Shown in pieces: positions 7,158 through 16,148 of a stretch of 64,000 bases of DNA. This DNA comes from Chthonomonadaceae bacterium (lineage in GTDB: Bacteria; Armatimonadota; Chthonomonadetes; Chthonomonadales; Chthonomonadaceae): the NCBI GenBank assembly GCA_027459665.1, contig DAIDHN010000003.1, forward strand, positions 36,897 to 100,896, given 5' to 3'. Under the pieces are notes generated by a model that was given only the letters and a program-made list of their open reading frames with translations, had not been told where the DNA came from and made no database searches. The position numbers and the translations under genes were made by a program. Every line of letters begins with the position of its first letter. The first letter of the stretch is position 1.

Positions 7158-8681
7158 TCACTGCTCCTGGCGCTGCAGCGCAGAGCCGTACTGAGGGTTT
7201 GGGTATATTTGCCAGCGCGGTTTTCCCTGTCGGCTCAGAACAATCATGCCTGCAACTCCCAAATCGGTCACTCTGTCGAGCACCGATGCCATAATTTTTC
7301 TATCCTGCATATTTTCGGGCCAGTCTATGTCAAACGCCAGCCCTGTGTTGTACACATTGTCATGCGCGCCAGGCGCATTAGGGTCTGGCTGCGCAGGCAG
7401 GGTCATTACCCCCGGTACCAGAGGAGTTTTGCCCCCCGCTCTGCTGTAAAGCTGATACAGCAGGCTCAGCATGCCCAGAGCAGGAGAGCGCAGGGCTTTT
7501 ACATTGCCCGAGGGCAGCACACTGCCTGCCGGACTTGCACACACCGCCTTCGGGCAGGAGGCAGGCTGAATCACCCCCTGCTGCAGCGCCTGCTTCACCG
7601 CAGGTTCGTAGCCAAATTCAAGATGCTTCAGGGGTCCGTACCAGAAAGCAAGCAGAGGCTGCCCCGGAAGCATGGCCTGCCATGCGCTGGCAAACGCAGT
7701 GCTGTTTTGCAGATAGAGATGAACTGCCTGCCGCGCAGCGCATATTTTCCACCAGTAATGCCGGTCGTCGTCTCCCCTGCTGTACAGATAGCGAAACGCC
7801 GCCGCATGCTGGTGCGGGGTGCAGTGAAGGTATACATATTCAAAACTGAGCGGCATGCCGTGGTTGCCATGCAGAATCAGCGACCTTGCCGAAGTTCTGC
7901 CGCCCGAATAGAGCCGCAGCAGCGTAAGCACCCCCCCCTCGCCTCCGTGATACGCCTGAAACAGCCAGTCGAGAGCAGGAAACCGCACTGCCAGCCGCAA
8001 AAGATAGCGCGTTTGTGCTGCTATGGCATCTGCAGCATTGTAACGCTCATCGCACTGCGCTCTTTTTGTCTGCAGGCCGGCTATTTTCTGCTGCAAAGCC
8101 TTCTGGCCGGCCGGGGGTGCATCTGCTGCACTTTTGAGCAGAGTGGCAATCTGCGCGGTAAGCTGGTTCGAACGCAAAACATTCACTTTCAGCCCTGCCC
8201 GCTGCGCAGTTTCGGGCAGCCACTGCGCTACTCCGGCAGCGCCTGCCGAGGAAAGCGAATTGCTGTCGCCGCCGGATTCAAGCAGCAGGTCTGCCGTTTG
8301 CAGAGCAACCCATTTGTGGTGCAGAGCAGGCACGCTCATGTGCAGCAAAACGGCAAGTTTGACCAGATAAGGCTGAACCTCAGGCATTCCTGCTGCTGCT
8401 TCTACCAAAGGACGCACCTGCAGCGCCGCCGCGCTCACCTGCGCCATCCCATCCGAACGCCCCATCACTGGCCGCAGCCAGCGTGCAATGGCCTGCTGCC
8501 GGCTGGGCGGCTGAGCAAAATTCGGAAGAGGAGTGTTTCCAAACACCAGGGAGGCTGTCAGCCCCCCAAAAGGCGGAGGGGCTGGAGGAACAGGTTTTTT
8601 GCCGCACCCCAAACTAATAACGCAAAGGAAAACAGCCAAAGAACAAACGGTATTCCGTATAGTTCTCTGGCTGTTGTGCAT
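7158..8681 (-). CDS. Lipoprotein with lytic-transglycosylase-like domain
   Basis: 507 residues. Signal peptide with lipobox ISLGC gives a lipid-anchored Cys26. A goose-lysozyme/SLT-like core starts near residue 130 with LLESGGDSNSLSSAGAAGVAQW: Glu135 would be the catalytic acid and the SAGAAG turn is family-typical; an AYHGGEGGV motif follows. The C-terminal 100 residues (NVYNTGLAFDIDW, LGVAGMIVLSRQGKPRWQI) resemble DUF5715-type domains seen in related wall proteins. Likely a periplasmic peptidoglycan-processing enzyme. Start ATG 8681 gives a proper signal peptide; the longer start at 8825 would overlap the upstream gene by 119 bases. A run of eight C residues at 7931-7938 lies inside the gene. 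Confidence 0.75.
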   Translation of the reverse strand: MHNSQRTIRNTVCSLAVFLCVISLGCGKKPVPPAPPPFGGLTASLVFGNTPLPNFAQPPSRQQAIARWLRPVMGRSDGMAQVSAAALQVRPLVEAAAGMPEVQPYLVKLAVLLHMSVPALHHKWVALQTADLLLESGGDSNSLSSAGAAGVAQWLPETAQRAGLKVNVLRSNQLTAQIATLLKSAADAPPAGQKALQQKIAGLQTKRAQCDERYNAADAIAAQTRYLLRLAVRFPALDWLFQAYHGGEGGVLTLLRLYSGGRTSARSLILHGNHGMPLSFEYVYLHCTPHQHAAAFRYLYSRGDDDRHYWWKICAARQAVHLYLQNSTAFASAWQAMLPGQPLLAFWYGPLKHLEFGYEPAVKQALQQGVIQPASCPKAVCASPAGSVLPSGNVKALRSPALGMLSLLYQLYSRAGGKTPLVPGVMTLPAQPDPNAPGAHDNVYNTGLAFDIDWPENMQDRKIMASVLDRVTDLGVAGMIVLSRQGKPRWQIYPNPQYGSALQRQEQ

Positions 8682-8706
8682 CAAGCTGAAAGTACCTGCC
8701 TGTTTT

Positions 8707-10215
8707 CTAGAACTGTAGCTGGGAAGGCAGCCCGTTGGGATAGAGACCGCCAAAAGTCGGATCGGGATACACTGCCTGGGATATAATGGGATACCCGTTT
8801 GAATCGAGTGGATAGGTGGGGGCAAATACCTTCAGATCGGCAGGCGGGTTGGCAAACCATGCCGCGATGTCTATGGTCACACTCACCAGAGAAGGCGCAG
8901 TCGAGGTGGTGGTAGTGCCTGTAGCGTAGGCGGTAGAACCCCCTCCATTGTCAAAAGGCATCAGGCCGATGTCCTCGCCTGTACTGCTATCTCTCGATAC
9001 ATACACAGTGCTGCGAGCCTCGGGGCGGAAGAAGGAAGGCTCTGAAGCATACAGCGGAATCTGCAGCGTCACCGGCCCGGTGGCAGCCTGCTGAATGAGA
9101 GGCAGGGTGTTGTTCTGCGCATTGGTAAGCGCCTGGTTGATTGCTGTGGTATTGGGCACCAGATAGCCTCCGCTGCCATCCGCTGGGCGGGCCAGCACAC
9201 CGGCAATGCCTGCCTTCTCTTCTGAAGCCACCCCTTCCAGCGCCTGCTGGGCGGTGGTGAAATAGGTGGCGCTGCGCAGGGTAAGGTAGGGGCTGGGCGG
9301 CAGGTATTCGTTTGGCTCCAGCTTGCCGTCGCCATTCAGGTCTTTGGGAGGCGTGGGCAGATACACTGCAGGAACAACGGTGCTGCCTGAGGTTACATTT
9401 GCGGTGCGAATGTAGGCAAGAGAAAGCGATAGCTCTACCCGCATCGAGTCCACGTAGGCATGAAACAGCTCAACTTCCGGCAGGCCAACGGTTGCAGTTG
9501 TGCCATTGTCCAGGGTAAGTGTCCAGGTAAAAGTCGGGTCTGCTTCCACAGTGGTCAGCTGCTGATCAACCTGGTTCAGCTGTGCAAGCATCTGTATGCG
9601 GCCGGCAGGGTTATCGGTTTGATAGCCAAAAAAGGGCATCAGCCCAAAGCGCAAATCTGCAACAGGCGCCAGCATGTTCAGCAGTGCATAGGGGCTGTTT
9701 ACCGTGCCCACAAGGTTCCAGAGCAGGCCCGACACATGATGATCGGGCACAGGCTGATCTACCCCCTGCACATTGGGCGGCAGCGGCGGATAGATGCTGG
9801 AAGATGTGTTGGTCACAGTGGTAGCAGTGCCGCTGCCCGCTACAGGGGGCGCTGGCGGGGTGATTGTGCTGGAGCCGCTCGATGAACCGCCTCCAGAGCC
9901 GCTGCTCGAGCCGCCCGCCGAACCGGATGTGCCGTTGAGACCGTCCATTTCCTGTGAAACCAGACCGCCCAAACAGATGGCAGAACCAAAGTTTGCATTC
10001 GGGTCTGAAGAGTTCTGCTGCAGGGCCTGCTGAAAGAGAGTCACTGCGCTTTGCAGGGTGGAAGTAGTGGCAGGCTGAGTACCGCTGGAAAGGCTGTTGA
10101 GTGCAGCGCGCCCCAGCGCTATCGAGTTGCCGGAGCCGGCAGCGCCGCCCCCTCCCCCGCACCCAGCCAGAGCAAAAGCCAGCGCTGCAGGTGCAAGCCA
10201 CAAATACTTTTTCAT
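8707..10215 (-). CDS. Large Gly/Ser-rich lipoprotein with helical-repeat N-part
   Basis: 502 residues. Signal peptide and lipobox LAGC (Cys19) followed by a poly-Gly tether. Residues about 35-85 look like one TPR helix pair (TLFQQALQQNSSDPNANFG). A Gly/Ser linker and Pro-rich stretch at about 90-140 precede a globular domain of unknown type with an EF-hand-like loop DLNGDGKLEPNEY near residue 300. Exported and lipid-anchored; function unknown. ATG 10215 has a CAGGAGGA ribosome-binding site and a good promoter upstream. It probably forms an operon with the transglycosylase-like lipoprotein (25 bases apart) and the CAAX-like gene. Confidence 0.8.
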   Translation of the reverse strand: MKKYLWLAPAALAFALAGCGGGGGAAGSGNSIALGRAALNSLSSGTQPATTSTLQSAVTLFQQALQQNSSDPNANFGSAICLGGLVSQEMDGLNGTSGSAGGSSSGSGGGSSSGSSTITPPAPPVAGSGTATTVTNTSSSIYPPLPPNVQGVDQPVPDHHVSGLLWNLVGTVNSPYALLNMLAPVADLRFGLMPFFGYQTDNPAGRIQMLAQLNQVDQQLTTVEADPTFTWTLTLDNGTTATVGLPEVELFHAYVDSMRVELSLSLAYIRTANVTSGSTVVPAVYLPTPPKDLNGDGKLEPNEYLPPSPYLTLRSATYFTTAQQALEGVASEEKAGIAGVLARPADGSGGYLVPNTTAINQALTNAQNNTLPLIQQAATGPVTLQIPLYASEPSFFRPEARSTVYVSRDSSTGEDIGLMPFDNGGGSTAYATGTTTTSTAPSLVSVTIDIAAWFANPPADLKVFAPTYPLDSNGYPIISQAVYPDPTFGGLYPNGLPSQLQF

Positions 10216-10315
10216 ATCACAATCCTCCTGATAGACTAAAAGTCAGGGAGACACGCCATGGGGGGCGAACCAACAGTTGACGCAGGCAGCAGATGCCTCT
10301 GGTGAATATGCTGCA

Positions 10316-10344
10316 AGTATAACACATTCACACTCTTCGTGCAA
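10316..10344 (-). promoter_or_regulatory. Sigma-70 type promoter of the 8707-10215 lipoprotein gene
   Basis: On the minus strand TTGCAC (10344-10339), a 17-base spacer and TATACT (10321-10316). It lies about 100 bases upstream of ATG 10215. A TATACT for the divergent coaX gene is at about 10380. Confidence 0.7.
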
Positions 10345-10402
10345 GAGAGGCAAAGGCATATTCCTCTGAATAGACAAGGTATACTTGCACAGGGAGAACA
10401 AT

Positions 10403-11185
10403 ATGCTGCTTGCAATAGACATAGGCAACACCAACATTGTGCTGGGAGTATACCGGGGCAAAGGTGCAAACGCAGAACTCGCAGCGCACTGGCGCATACG
10501 TACAGACCGCGAACGCACCGCAGACGAGCATGGCATACTCATCAAACACCTCCTTCAGCACAGCGGCATTCAGCTCGCAGATATTGCCGGCGCAGCTGTC
10601 TCCAGCGTGGTGCCTACCATGAATGCAGCACTGTGCGAAACCTGCAGAAACTACCTGGGCATCCACCCCTTTCTGGTCGGACCAGATACCAATTCAGGCA
10701 TAACCATCCACTACCAGCCTGCCAGCGATGTGGGGGCAGACCGCATATGCAATGCAGTGGGCGCATATGCGAGCTATGGCGGCCCATGCATTGTGGTAGA
10801 TTTTGGCACGGCAACCACTTTCGATGCCATTGCAGAAAACGGCGACTACCTGGGGGGCGCCATTCTGCCGGGTATAGGCATTTCTATAGAGGCACTTTTT
10901 CGGCAGGCAGCACGGCTGTTCAGGGTGGAACTGGCCGAACCCCCGGCCGCCATTGGCCGCAATACTGTTCACTCTATGCAGAGCGGCATGCTGTACGGGT
11001 TTGCAGGGCAAACCGACGCCATGGTGGAACGGTTCAAAAACGAACTCGGTTCTCACGCCCGTGTCATCGCTACAGGCGGACTTGCCTCCCGCATACAGAT
11101 AGCAAGCAAAACCATAGAACTCATCGATCCGTTTGTTACCCTCAACGGCCTGCGTCTGCTTTTTGAGCGGCAAAACCAGCAGTAA
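10403..11185 (+). CDS. coaX: Type III pantothenate kinase
   Basis: 260 residues. Phosphorylates pantothenate to 4'-phosphopantothenate, the first step of coenzyme A synthesis, in the cytoplasm. CoaX hallmarks of the ASKHA fold are present: N-terminal MLLAIDIGNTNIVLG (phosphate-1 loop with Asp6), GADRICNAVGA, DFGTATTFD and GGAILPGIGIS, then ATGGLAS near the end. Length is as usual for CoaX. Start ATG 10403 is preceded by GGGAGAA; the longer in-frame ATG at 10385 has no site. The GH53 gene follows after 13 bases and is probably co-transcribed although functionally unrelated. Confidence 0.95.
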   Translation: MLLAIDIGNTNIVLGVYRGKGANAELAAHWRIRTDRERTADEHGILIKHLLQHSGIQLADIAGAAVSSVVPTMNAALCETCRNYLGIHPFLVGPDTNSGITIHYQPASDVGADRICNAVGAYASYGGPCIVVDFGTATTFDAIAENGDYLGGAILPGIGISIEALFRQAARLFRVELAEPPAAIGRNTVHSMQSGMLYGFAGQTDAMVERFKNELGSHARVIATGGLASRIQIASKTIELIDPFVTLNGLRLLFERQNQQ

Positions 11186-11198
11186 AGGAGACCCCCGC

Positions 11199-12281
11199 AT
11201 GCGCGCCCTGTTACCCATTTGTCTTGTCTGCCTCGCAGCGCTGCCCAAAACTCTGCAGGCATCCCCGGCCGCCAGCCTCCCTTTTCTCAGAGGGGCGGAT
11301 GTTTCTACCCTTGCACGGGAAGAAACCGATGGTGTTACCTATTCAGACGGAACGAACACTGCCTCACTGCTTACTATTCTCAAAAAACATGGCTACAATC
11401 TGATACGCCTGCGGCTTTTTCACCAGCCAAATGGCAAAAGGTGGGTGTTCAACGACCTCGCATACACTACCGCGCTGGCGCAAAGGGTGAAAAAAGACGG
11501 CTTTCTCTTTTTGCTCGATATTCATTATTCAGATACCTGGGCAGACCCGGCACACCAGCATCCCCCTGCTGCCTGGGCGAATTTACCAATTGATGCATTT
11601 GCTGCACGGCTTCAAAAATACACCGCCAATGTGATTACCGCATTGCGCAGGGCCAATGCCATGCCAGACATGGTGCAGATTGGAAATGAGATCACCAATG
11701 GCATGGACAGGCCGCTGGGTGCAAACACCACCCCGCAGGGATGGAACAATCTGGGAAAAATGCTGCGCGCCGGGGTAAGAGGCGTGAAGCAGGGAGCAGG
11801 CAGCGCCCCCATGCCGCTTATTATGATACACAGCGCTACCGGTGGAGACTGGCATGCCTCGCACTGGTTTTACAGCAATATTAAAAAGCAGAAAGTGCCT
11901 TTCGATGTCATTGGCCTCAGCTACTATCCTTTCTGGCATGGCACGCTGGCGCAGCTCAAAACAAATCTGGCACACCTGTCAGCGCATTACCGCAAACCAA
12001 TCGTTGTGGTAGAAACCGGGTACCCCCGCACCACCCTGCGAGGCAAAATCACCCGGCCGGATGCCCTGCAGTGGCCCCAAACCCCCGACGGCCAAAAACA
12101 GTTTCTGCTGGCGCTGCTCCACACTGTGCAAACTGCGCCAGACCAGTTAGGCAGGGGGGTGGTGTACTGGGAGCCGGCATGGATTACCGACCCGAAACAC
12201 TTTGGCAGCTGGAATGCCTATGCACTGTTCAACCGCAGGGGCAAAGCCCTGCCGGGCATGGCTGCACTGGGCGGTAAGTAG
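11199..12281 (+). CDS. GH53 endo-beta-1,4-galactanase, secreted
   Basis: 360 residues with a signal peptide (core LLPICLVCLAALP, cleavage near Ala21). Family GH53 cuts beta-1,4-galactan of type I arabinogalactan. Motifs: FLRGADVSTL at the mature N-terminus, HGYNLIRLRLFHQP, LLDIHYSDTWADPAHQ, the acid/base Glu164 in QIGNEITNG and the nucleophile Glu272 in VVVETGYP, then YWEPAW near the end. Length and order fit the single-domain enzyme. Start ATG 11199 with AAGGAGA upstream. It shows the organism can attack plant-type galactan. Downstream the gene converges with the selenocysteine tRNA, only 3 bases away. Confidence 0.93.
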   Translation: MRALLPICLVCLAALPKTLQASPAASLPFLRGADVSTLAREETDGVTYSDGTNTASLLTILKKHGYNLIRLRLFHQPNGKRWVFNDLAYTTALAQRVKKDGFLFLLDIHYSDTWADPAHQHPPAAWANLPIDAFAARLQKYTANVITALRRANAMPDMVQIGNEITNGMDRPLGANTTPQGWNNLGKMLRAGVRGVKQGAGSAPMPLIMIHSATGGDWHASHWFYSNIKKQKVPFDVIGLSYYPFWHGTLAQLKTNLAHLSAHYRKPIVVVETGYPRTTLRGKITRPDALQWPQTPDGQKQFLLALLHTVQTAPDQLGRGVVYWEPAWITDPKHFGSWNAYALFNRRGKALPGMAALGGK

Positions 12282-12284
12282 AAC

Positions 12285-12383
12285 TGGCGGGAGCGTGTAG
12301 GAATCGAACCCACCGGGAACGATTGAGACCGCCCCCCCAACGGTTTTGAAGACCGCGCAGGCCACCAGGCCCGATGCGCCCCC
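12285..12383 (-). tRNA. selC: tRNA-Sec(TCA)
   Basis: 99 bases including CCA. Anticodon loop CTTCAAA gives TCA, which reads UGA. The elongated acceptor (GGGGGCG paired with CGCTCCC plus an eighth position), long variable arm and T-arm GTGGG-TTCGATT-CCTAC are those of bacterial selenocysteine tRNA; length is close to the 95 bases of E. coli selC. The eighth acceptor position is a C/A mismatch and the variable arm begins with seven G residues. It lies 7 bases after the stop of the upstream minus-strand membrane protein gene and in the same operon as selD. Confidence 0.95.
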
Positions 12384-12390
12384 ATGAAAA

Positions 12391-12795
12391 CTATTTTTCG
12401 CGCAGACGGTACCGCCATACAATGCCTCGCTGCACGCCGCTCCAGGTTTGGGCAGCAAGCGCCAGGGCAATCAAAAGCGCATACACAACCCCCACCGGCC
12501 AGCCCTGAATGAATATTGCTGCCTGCACAATGCCACGCAAAAAGTAGATGGGATAAAAAATCAGCAGCAAACTGCTCCAGAGCAGCGGTCGGCGCGTGCG
12601 CGAAGGCCCAATCATCATTCCAACCGTGAATCCCCAGGTAAACTGCACGCCCAGCACCGACCAGAGAATGCCGTGTACCATCCAGGGCAGAATGGCGCCT
12701 TTGCTGAAGCCATATCGAAAAATGATTAGCCAGATACAGCAGAGCACCAGGTGCAGCCCCAACAGCAGCTTGGTATACAGTGTTGCTTTCGACAC
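12391..12795 (-). CDS. Four-helix membrane protein between selD and selC
   Basis: 134 residues, four hydrophobic helices at about residues 9-28, 38-60, 72-92 and 100-118, with a basic C-terminus (WRYRLREK). No family recognised and no catalytic motif. Start is GTG 12795, 8 bases downstream of a GGAAAGGAAG site. It begins 15 bases after the stop of selD and ends 7 bases before selC, so the three are almost certainly one transcript; a role in selenium metabolism is possible by context only. Confidence 0.75.
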   Translation of the reverse strand: MSKATLYTKLLLGLHLVLCCIWLIIFRYGFSKGAILPWMVHGILWSVLGVQFTWGFTVGMMIGPSRTRRPLLWSSLLLIFYPIYFLRGIVQAAIFIQGWPVGVVYALLIALALAAQTWSGVQRGIVWRYRLREK

Positions 12796-12810
12796 TTCAG
12801 CTTCCTTTCC

Positions 12811-13884
12811 TCAATCTATCACGAGGCCGGTCTCGTTTGCTTCTTCCACCTCGCCAATCACCGCAGCGCACATCGCCCCGGCTTCCATCAGCCTCTCCAC
12901 TGCCTCCTTCACCCTATGGCGCGCCACGCACATTGCAATGCCGCCAGAAGTCTGCGGGTCGGTAAGCACAGGCATCCAGGTTCGCGCAGCAGGGGTTTCC
13001 AGCTTCATATGCGCCTCTGCATAGGCCAGGTTGCGCAGAGCGCCGCCTGTTGTATGCCCTGCTGCAGCCAGCGCCAGCGCTTCGGGCAGAAGCGGCATGT
13101 TGCCGCAATGCAGGCGCACCCGCACCCGGCTGGCACGTGCCAGCTGCCACAAATGCCCCAGCACGCCAAAACCGGTAATGTCTGTGGCAGCACGAACAGG
13201 CTCGCCGCGCCCTGCTCCAAGCGCCTGAATTACCTCCGAGGCGGGCCGGTTCAGGGCTTTCATGCAGTCGGCAGCTGCAGTAAATGCATCGGCAGGACAT
13301 GCATCCGCCCGCGCCGCTGTGGTTAGAATACCCGATCCCAGCGGTTTGGTGAGCAGCAGAATGTCGCCTGGCTGTGCGCCGGCATTGGTAGCAAACCTTT
13401 CAGGATGCACCAGGCCAGTCACTGCCATGCCATACTTAGGTTCTGCATCCTCCACGCTGTGTCCGCCTGCCAGCACTGCCCCTGCCAGGGCGATGCGCTC
13501 GGCCCCTCCCTGCAAAATAGCCGCTGCCTCAGCAGGTTCGCGGGTATCCAGCGGAAAGCAGAGTATGTTCAGGGCAGTCAGCGGTCTTCCCCCCATGGCA
13601 TATACATCAGAAAGGGCATTGGCCGCTGCAATCTGGCCATACAGGTAAGGGTCGTCTACCACCGGGGTGAAAAAATCCACCGTCTGCACCAGAGCAGTGC
13701 AGTCGTTCAGGCGAAATATTCCCGCATCATCAGCGGTATTCAGTCCAACCAGAAGGTCGGGATGCGATGGCAGTTTCAGCCCGCTCAGTACCTGAGCGAG
13801 TCGGTCGGGACCGATTTTGCCCGCTCAACCAGAGCAGTGCGCCAGATGCGTCAAACGCGTACGCATATCCACGGGTTCAGACAC
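12811..13884 (-). CDS. selD: Selenophosphate synthase, itself a selenoprotein (Sec20 at TGA)
   Basis: 357 residues with TGA 13827-13825 read as selenocysteine. SelD makes selenophosphate from selenide and ATP for tRNA-Sec charging. The N-terminus reads THLAHCSGUAGKIGP, matching the catalytic Cys/Sec-x-x-Lys loop of SelD, with Sec20 at the active-site position. Then TADDAGIF, QTVDFFTPVVDDP, ANALSDVYAMGG, AGGHSVEDAEP and TDITGFGVLGH follow in the normal order. GTG 13884 has a GGGAGGTGA site 7 bases upstream; ATG 13866 is an alternative. A translation that stops at TGA would lose the first 65 residues including the active site. It stands 40 bases after a prepilin-like gene and upstream of the membrane protein and selC. 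Confidence 0.95.
13793..13827 (-). promoter_or_regulatory. Bacterial SECIS element of selD
   Basis: The Sec codon itself starts a two-stem hairpin: TGAGCG (13827-13822) pairs perfectly with CGCTCA (13798-13793), and an upper stem TCGGT (13814-13810) pairs with ACCGA (13805-13801) around a CCCG loop. The position immediately after UGA and the GGU in the upper part are as expected for SelB-binding elements. The fit supports selenocysteine insertion and not termination. Confidence 0.8.
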
Positions 13885-13924
13885 TTCTGCCTCACCTCCC
13901 TTCTATAATCAGATGCAGAAATAC

Positions 13925-14677
13925 TCACGGTGTTTGCAAATTGATGCCAGGCGGAGACCATGTCTGGCTGAAACGCATCCAGGCAGCATGCCCGTCGGCA
14001 AACACGTACTCGCTTCCTCCCGAATGCCTCTGGGTAGCTATTGCCCCGGTGCGAGGGTCCATTTCATTGGTTCCCGCAGGCGTAAGAGGGTTCACTGCCG
14101 GGTCGAACCAGGGGTGGTAAATATCGTCGCAGTAGGGCGGGGCATTGTTCACTACTGTGCTGCGGCGCTCGGCGTACTCTATAGTAGACGCAGGTTCCCC
14201 GATGGCTGCAAGATGCAGCCCCCATACAAAGTAGCCGTTCACCAGGTAGGAAGTTACATTTGGCCCGCCCGGATTGTACACAGCAGGGCATTGGGGGTCA
14301 AACGGATTGGGGTCGGATGGGCAGGAGTACAGCTGCTGCTTGAACTGTGCAGATGCCTGCTTGCTTCCCTGCCCCGTGTACGGAAAAATCAGATCGAATA
14401 CAGAACCAATGTCCGGGTTTTCCAGGCTGCCGTCTGCATCATCTATCTGAGGTTGAGAGGTGGTATGCCCCTTGGTCTGCGGAAAAGCCTCATCGTAGTC
14501 CTGCAGGTACATCTGTGTGGCCATGCCTATCTGACGCATGTTGGATAAGCAGGCGGCCTGGCGTGCTTTTTCTCGTGCTGCAGCAAAAACAGGGAACAAA
14601 ATGGCTGCCAGCACCGCTATAATGGCAATCACAACCAGCAGTTCTATCAGCGTGAAGCCGGCAGCAACGCTTCTCAT
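13925..14677 (-). CDS. Prepilin-like secreted protein (DUF1559-like), second copy
   Basis: 250 residues. Leader MRSVAAG followed by [50 protein letters not shown], and C-terminal [17 protein letters not shown], the H-X8-DG motif of the family. Cysteines in YSCPSDP and YCDD probably form disulphides outside. Same class as the protein at 5313-6140 but not a close duplicate. The ATG at 14677 has GGAGAAGG directly upstream; ATG 14833 would give an implausible cytoplasmic extension. It is followed by selD after 40 bases; whether they share a promoter is unknown. Confidence 0.9.
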   Translation of the reverse strand: MRSVAAGFTLIELLVVIAIIAVLAAILFPVFAAAREKARQAACLSNMRQIGMATQMYLQDYDEAFPQTKGHTTSQPQIDDADGSLENPDIGSVFDLIFPYTGQGSKQASAQFKQQLYSCPSDPNPFDPQCPAVYNPGGPNVTSYLVNGYFVWGLHLAAIGEPASTIEYAERRSTVVNNAPPYCDDIYHPWFDPAVNPLTPAGTNEMDPRTGAIATQRHSGGSEYVFADGHAAWMRFSQTWSPPGINLQTP

Positions 14678-14838
14678 AAACCTTCTCCGTTCAAACATAT
14701 TGGCGGTACATTCTACAAAAAGGCGGCCGGTTCCTGCTTCAATGCACTTCAGCCTCCCCCACTCGCAGCAATTGCAGATTGCTATGCCTCCCATGAGCGC
14801 ACAGCAATCTGCATGTATTTCACTCAGCCCCAATCGGC

Positions 14839-15390
14839 TCAGTTTTCAGAACGGGTGAACTGCAGGTCAAGCAGAATCTCTACTTCATCGCTCAAAACAA
14901 CTCCGCCAGTCTCAAGCACGGCATTGTAGGTAATGCCAAAATCCGATCGCTTTATTGTTCCGGCGGCATGCACGCCAAACCGAAGATTTCCCCAGGGGTC
15001 TTTTACATCCTCAGAACGCTCTTTCACATGCAAATCTACTGGTTTGCCTACCCCGTGCAAAGTCATCTCGCCTTTCAGCAGCAGAGTGCCGTCTGGCTGC
15101 ACTTCCGCTTTATCAGAGTGGTAGGTAATCTGCGAAAACTGTGCCGCATCAAGAAAATCTGCCGACTTCACATGCTCATCGCGGGCCGGATTGCCGGTAC
15201 TTAAACTCGCGGCTTCTATTACGGCATTCACCTGCAGCGAGCCGATGTCTGCCGGATCATACTGCACTGCGCCGCTGACCTGTGTAAACTGGCCGTGTAC
15301 CTGTGAAATCATGAAATGTCGAATTGAAAAACGCACTCCGCAGTGCGCCGAATCAAGCACATACGAACGGATGCCCTCTGAAGCAGTCAT
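14839..15390 (-). CDS. YceI-family lipid-binding-type protein
   Basis: 183 residues with no signal peptide. YceI fold: [26 protein letters not shown] at the start, then [37 protein letters not shown] and KRSDFGI(T)YN near the end, the full set of family motifs. YceI proteins form a lipocalin-like barrel that binds isoprenoid quinone-type lipids; many are periplasmic, this one lacks an export signal and should be cytoplasmic. ATG 15390 has GGGAGTG upstream. Its promoter region is shared with the divergent MntP-like gene. Confidence 0.92.
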   Translation of the reverse strand: MTASEGIRSYVLDSAHCGVRFSIRHFMISQVHGQFTQVSGAVQYDPADIGSLQVNAVIEAASLSTGNPARDEHVKSADFLDAAQFSQITYHSDKAEVQPDGTLLLKGEMTLHGVGKPVDLHVKERSEDVKDPWGNLRFGVHAAGTIKRSDFGITYNAVLETGGVVLSDEVEILLDLQFTRSEN

Positions 15391-15455
15391 TGTTCACTCC
15401 CTTGAATCAGTATTTATGCTGCACACATTGTGTTATACTGAAAACACGTACAATA

Positions 15456-16010
15456 ATGTTGCTGGTGTGGCATATGTTCCCATTACTTATTTTCTCTCTT
15501 TCTCTCGATACTTTCGCAGTTTCCCTGGGTCTTGGCTCTATGGGCCTTCCCAGAGACAAATGGCTGCGCATAGGCATGGTATTCGCTCTCTGCGAGGGCG
15601 CTATGCCTGCCATTGGCCTGCTTGCCGGCCATGCACTGGTGGTGCGTTTCGGCGCATGGGCCGTGCGTGCAGCAGGTGCGCTGCTCGTACTTGCCGCACT
15701 CTGGATGCTGAAGGAAGCAGCTGAAGAGGAGGAGGAGGAGGCTGTTTCGCGCGCGCTCATGGGTGGAATGGCGCTCTGGATGACCGGTCTTTCGGTGAGC
15801 ATGGATGAATTGGCTGCCGGTTTTGGGCTGGGAGTAATGAAGGTATCGCTCCCGCTCGCCCTTTCCGCCATTGCTCTGCAGGCTTTTCTGGTCACTTTTA
15901 TCGGCCTGCAGGCAGGCAGCATGATCAGAAAAAGCCTGGGCACGAGAGCAGAGGCTGCGGCGGCTCTGCTTTTGCTTCTACTGGGCTGTATTCTGATCTG
16001 GCACGGATGA
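15456..16010 (+). CDS. MntP/YtaF-like cation efflux membrane protein
   Basis: 184 residues, six membrane helices. Two pseudo-symmetric motifs, SLDTFAVSLGLG at about residues 14-25 and SMDELAAGFGLG at about 111-122, carry the Asp residues used by MntP manganese exporters and YtaF relatives; an acidic loop of eight Glu/Asp (EEAEEEEEEA) separates the halves. Probable manganese or related divalent-cation efflux. Start ATG 15456 is chosen for topology; no Shine-Dalgarno is visible, and a TATACT at 15434-15439 suggests a very short leader. ATG 15474 is an alternative. Confidence 0.8.
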   Translation: MLLVWHMFPLLIFSLSLDTFAVSLGLGSMGLPRDKWLRIGMVFALCEGAMPAIGLLAGHALVVRFGAWAVRAAGALLVLAALWMLKEAAEEEEEEAVSRALMGGMALWMTGLSVSMDELAAGFGLGVMKVSLPLALSAIALQAFLVTFIGLQAGSMIRKSLGTRAEAAAALLLLLLGCILIWHG

Positions 16011-16148
16011 CTCAGTTTCAACACGATTGCATGCCGTTATTTAGAATATTATCAGGAACTGATATATCTTCCTGCACGTAAATTTGCTTGATGAACATGT
16101 AACACCGTGCTTGACTTCAGAACATATTTTCTTCAAGGAGATAGTAAA

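Noticed and set aside
7209..8786. A 525-codon plus-strand frame opposite the transglycosylase-like lipoprotein
   Set aside because: Shadow of the minus-strand gene, very rich in Arg, His and Cys, no ribosome-binding site or motif.
13825..13827. Reading the TGA as the end of an upstream gene and selD as starting at 13689
   Set aside because: This would give a SelD without its active-site loop, while the upstream codons match SelD exactly and a hairpin follows the TGA.
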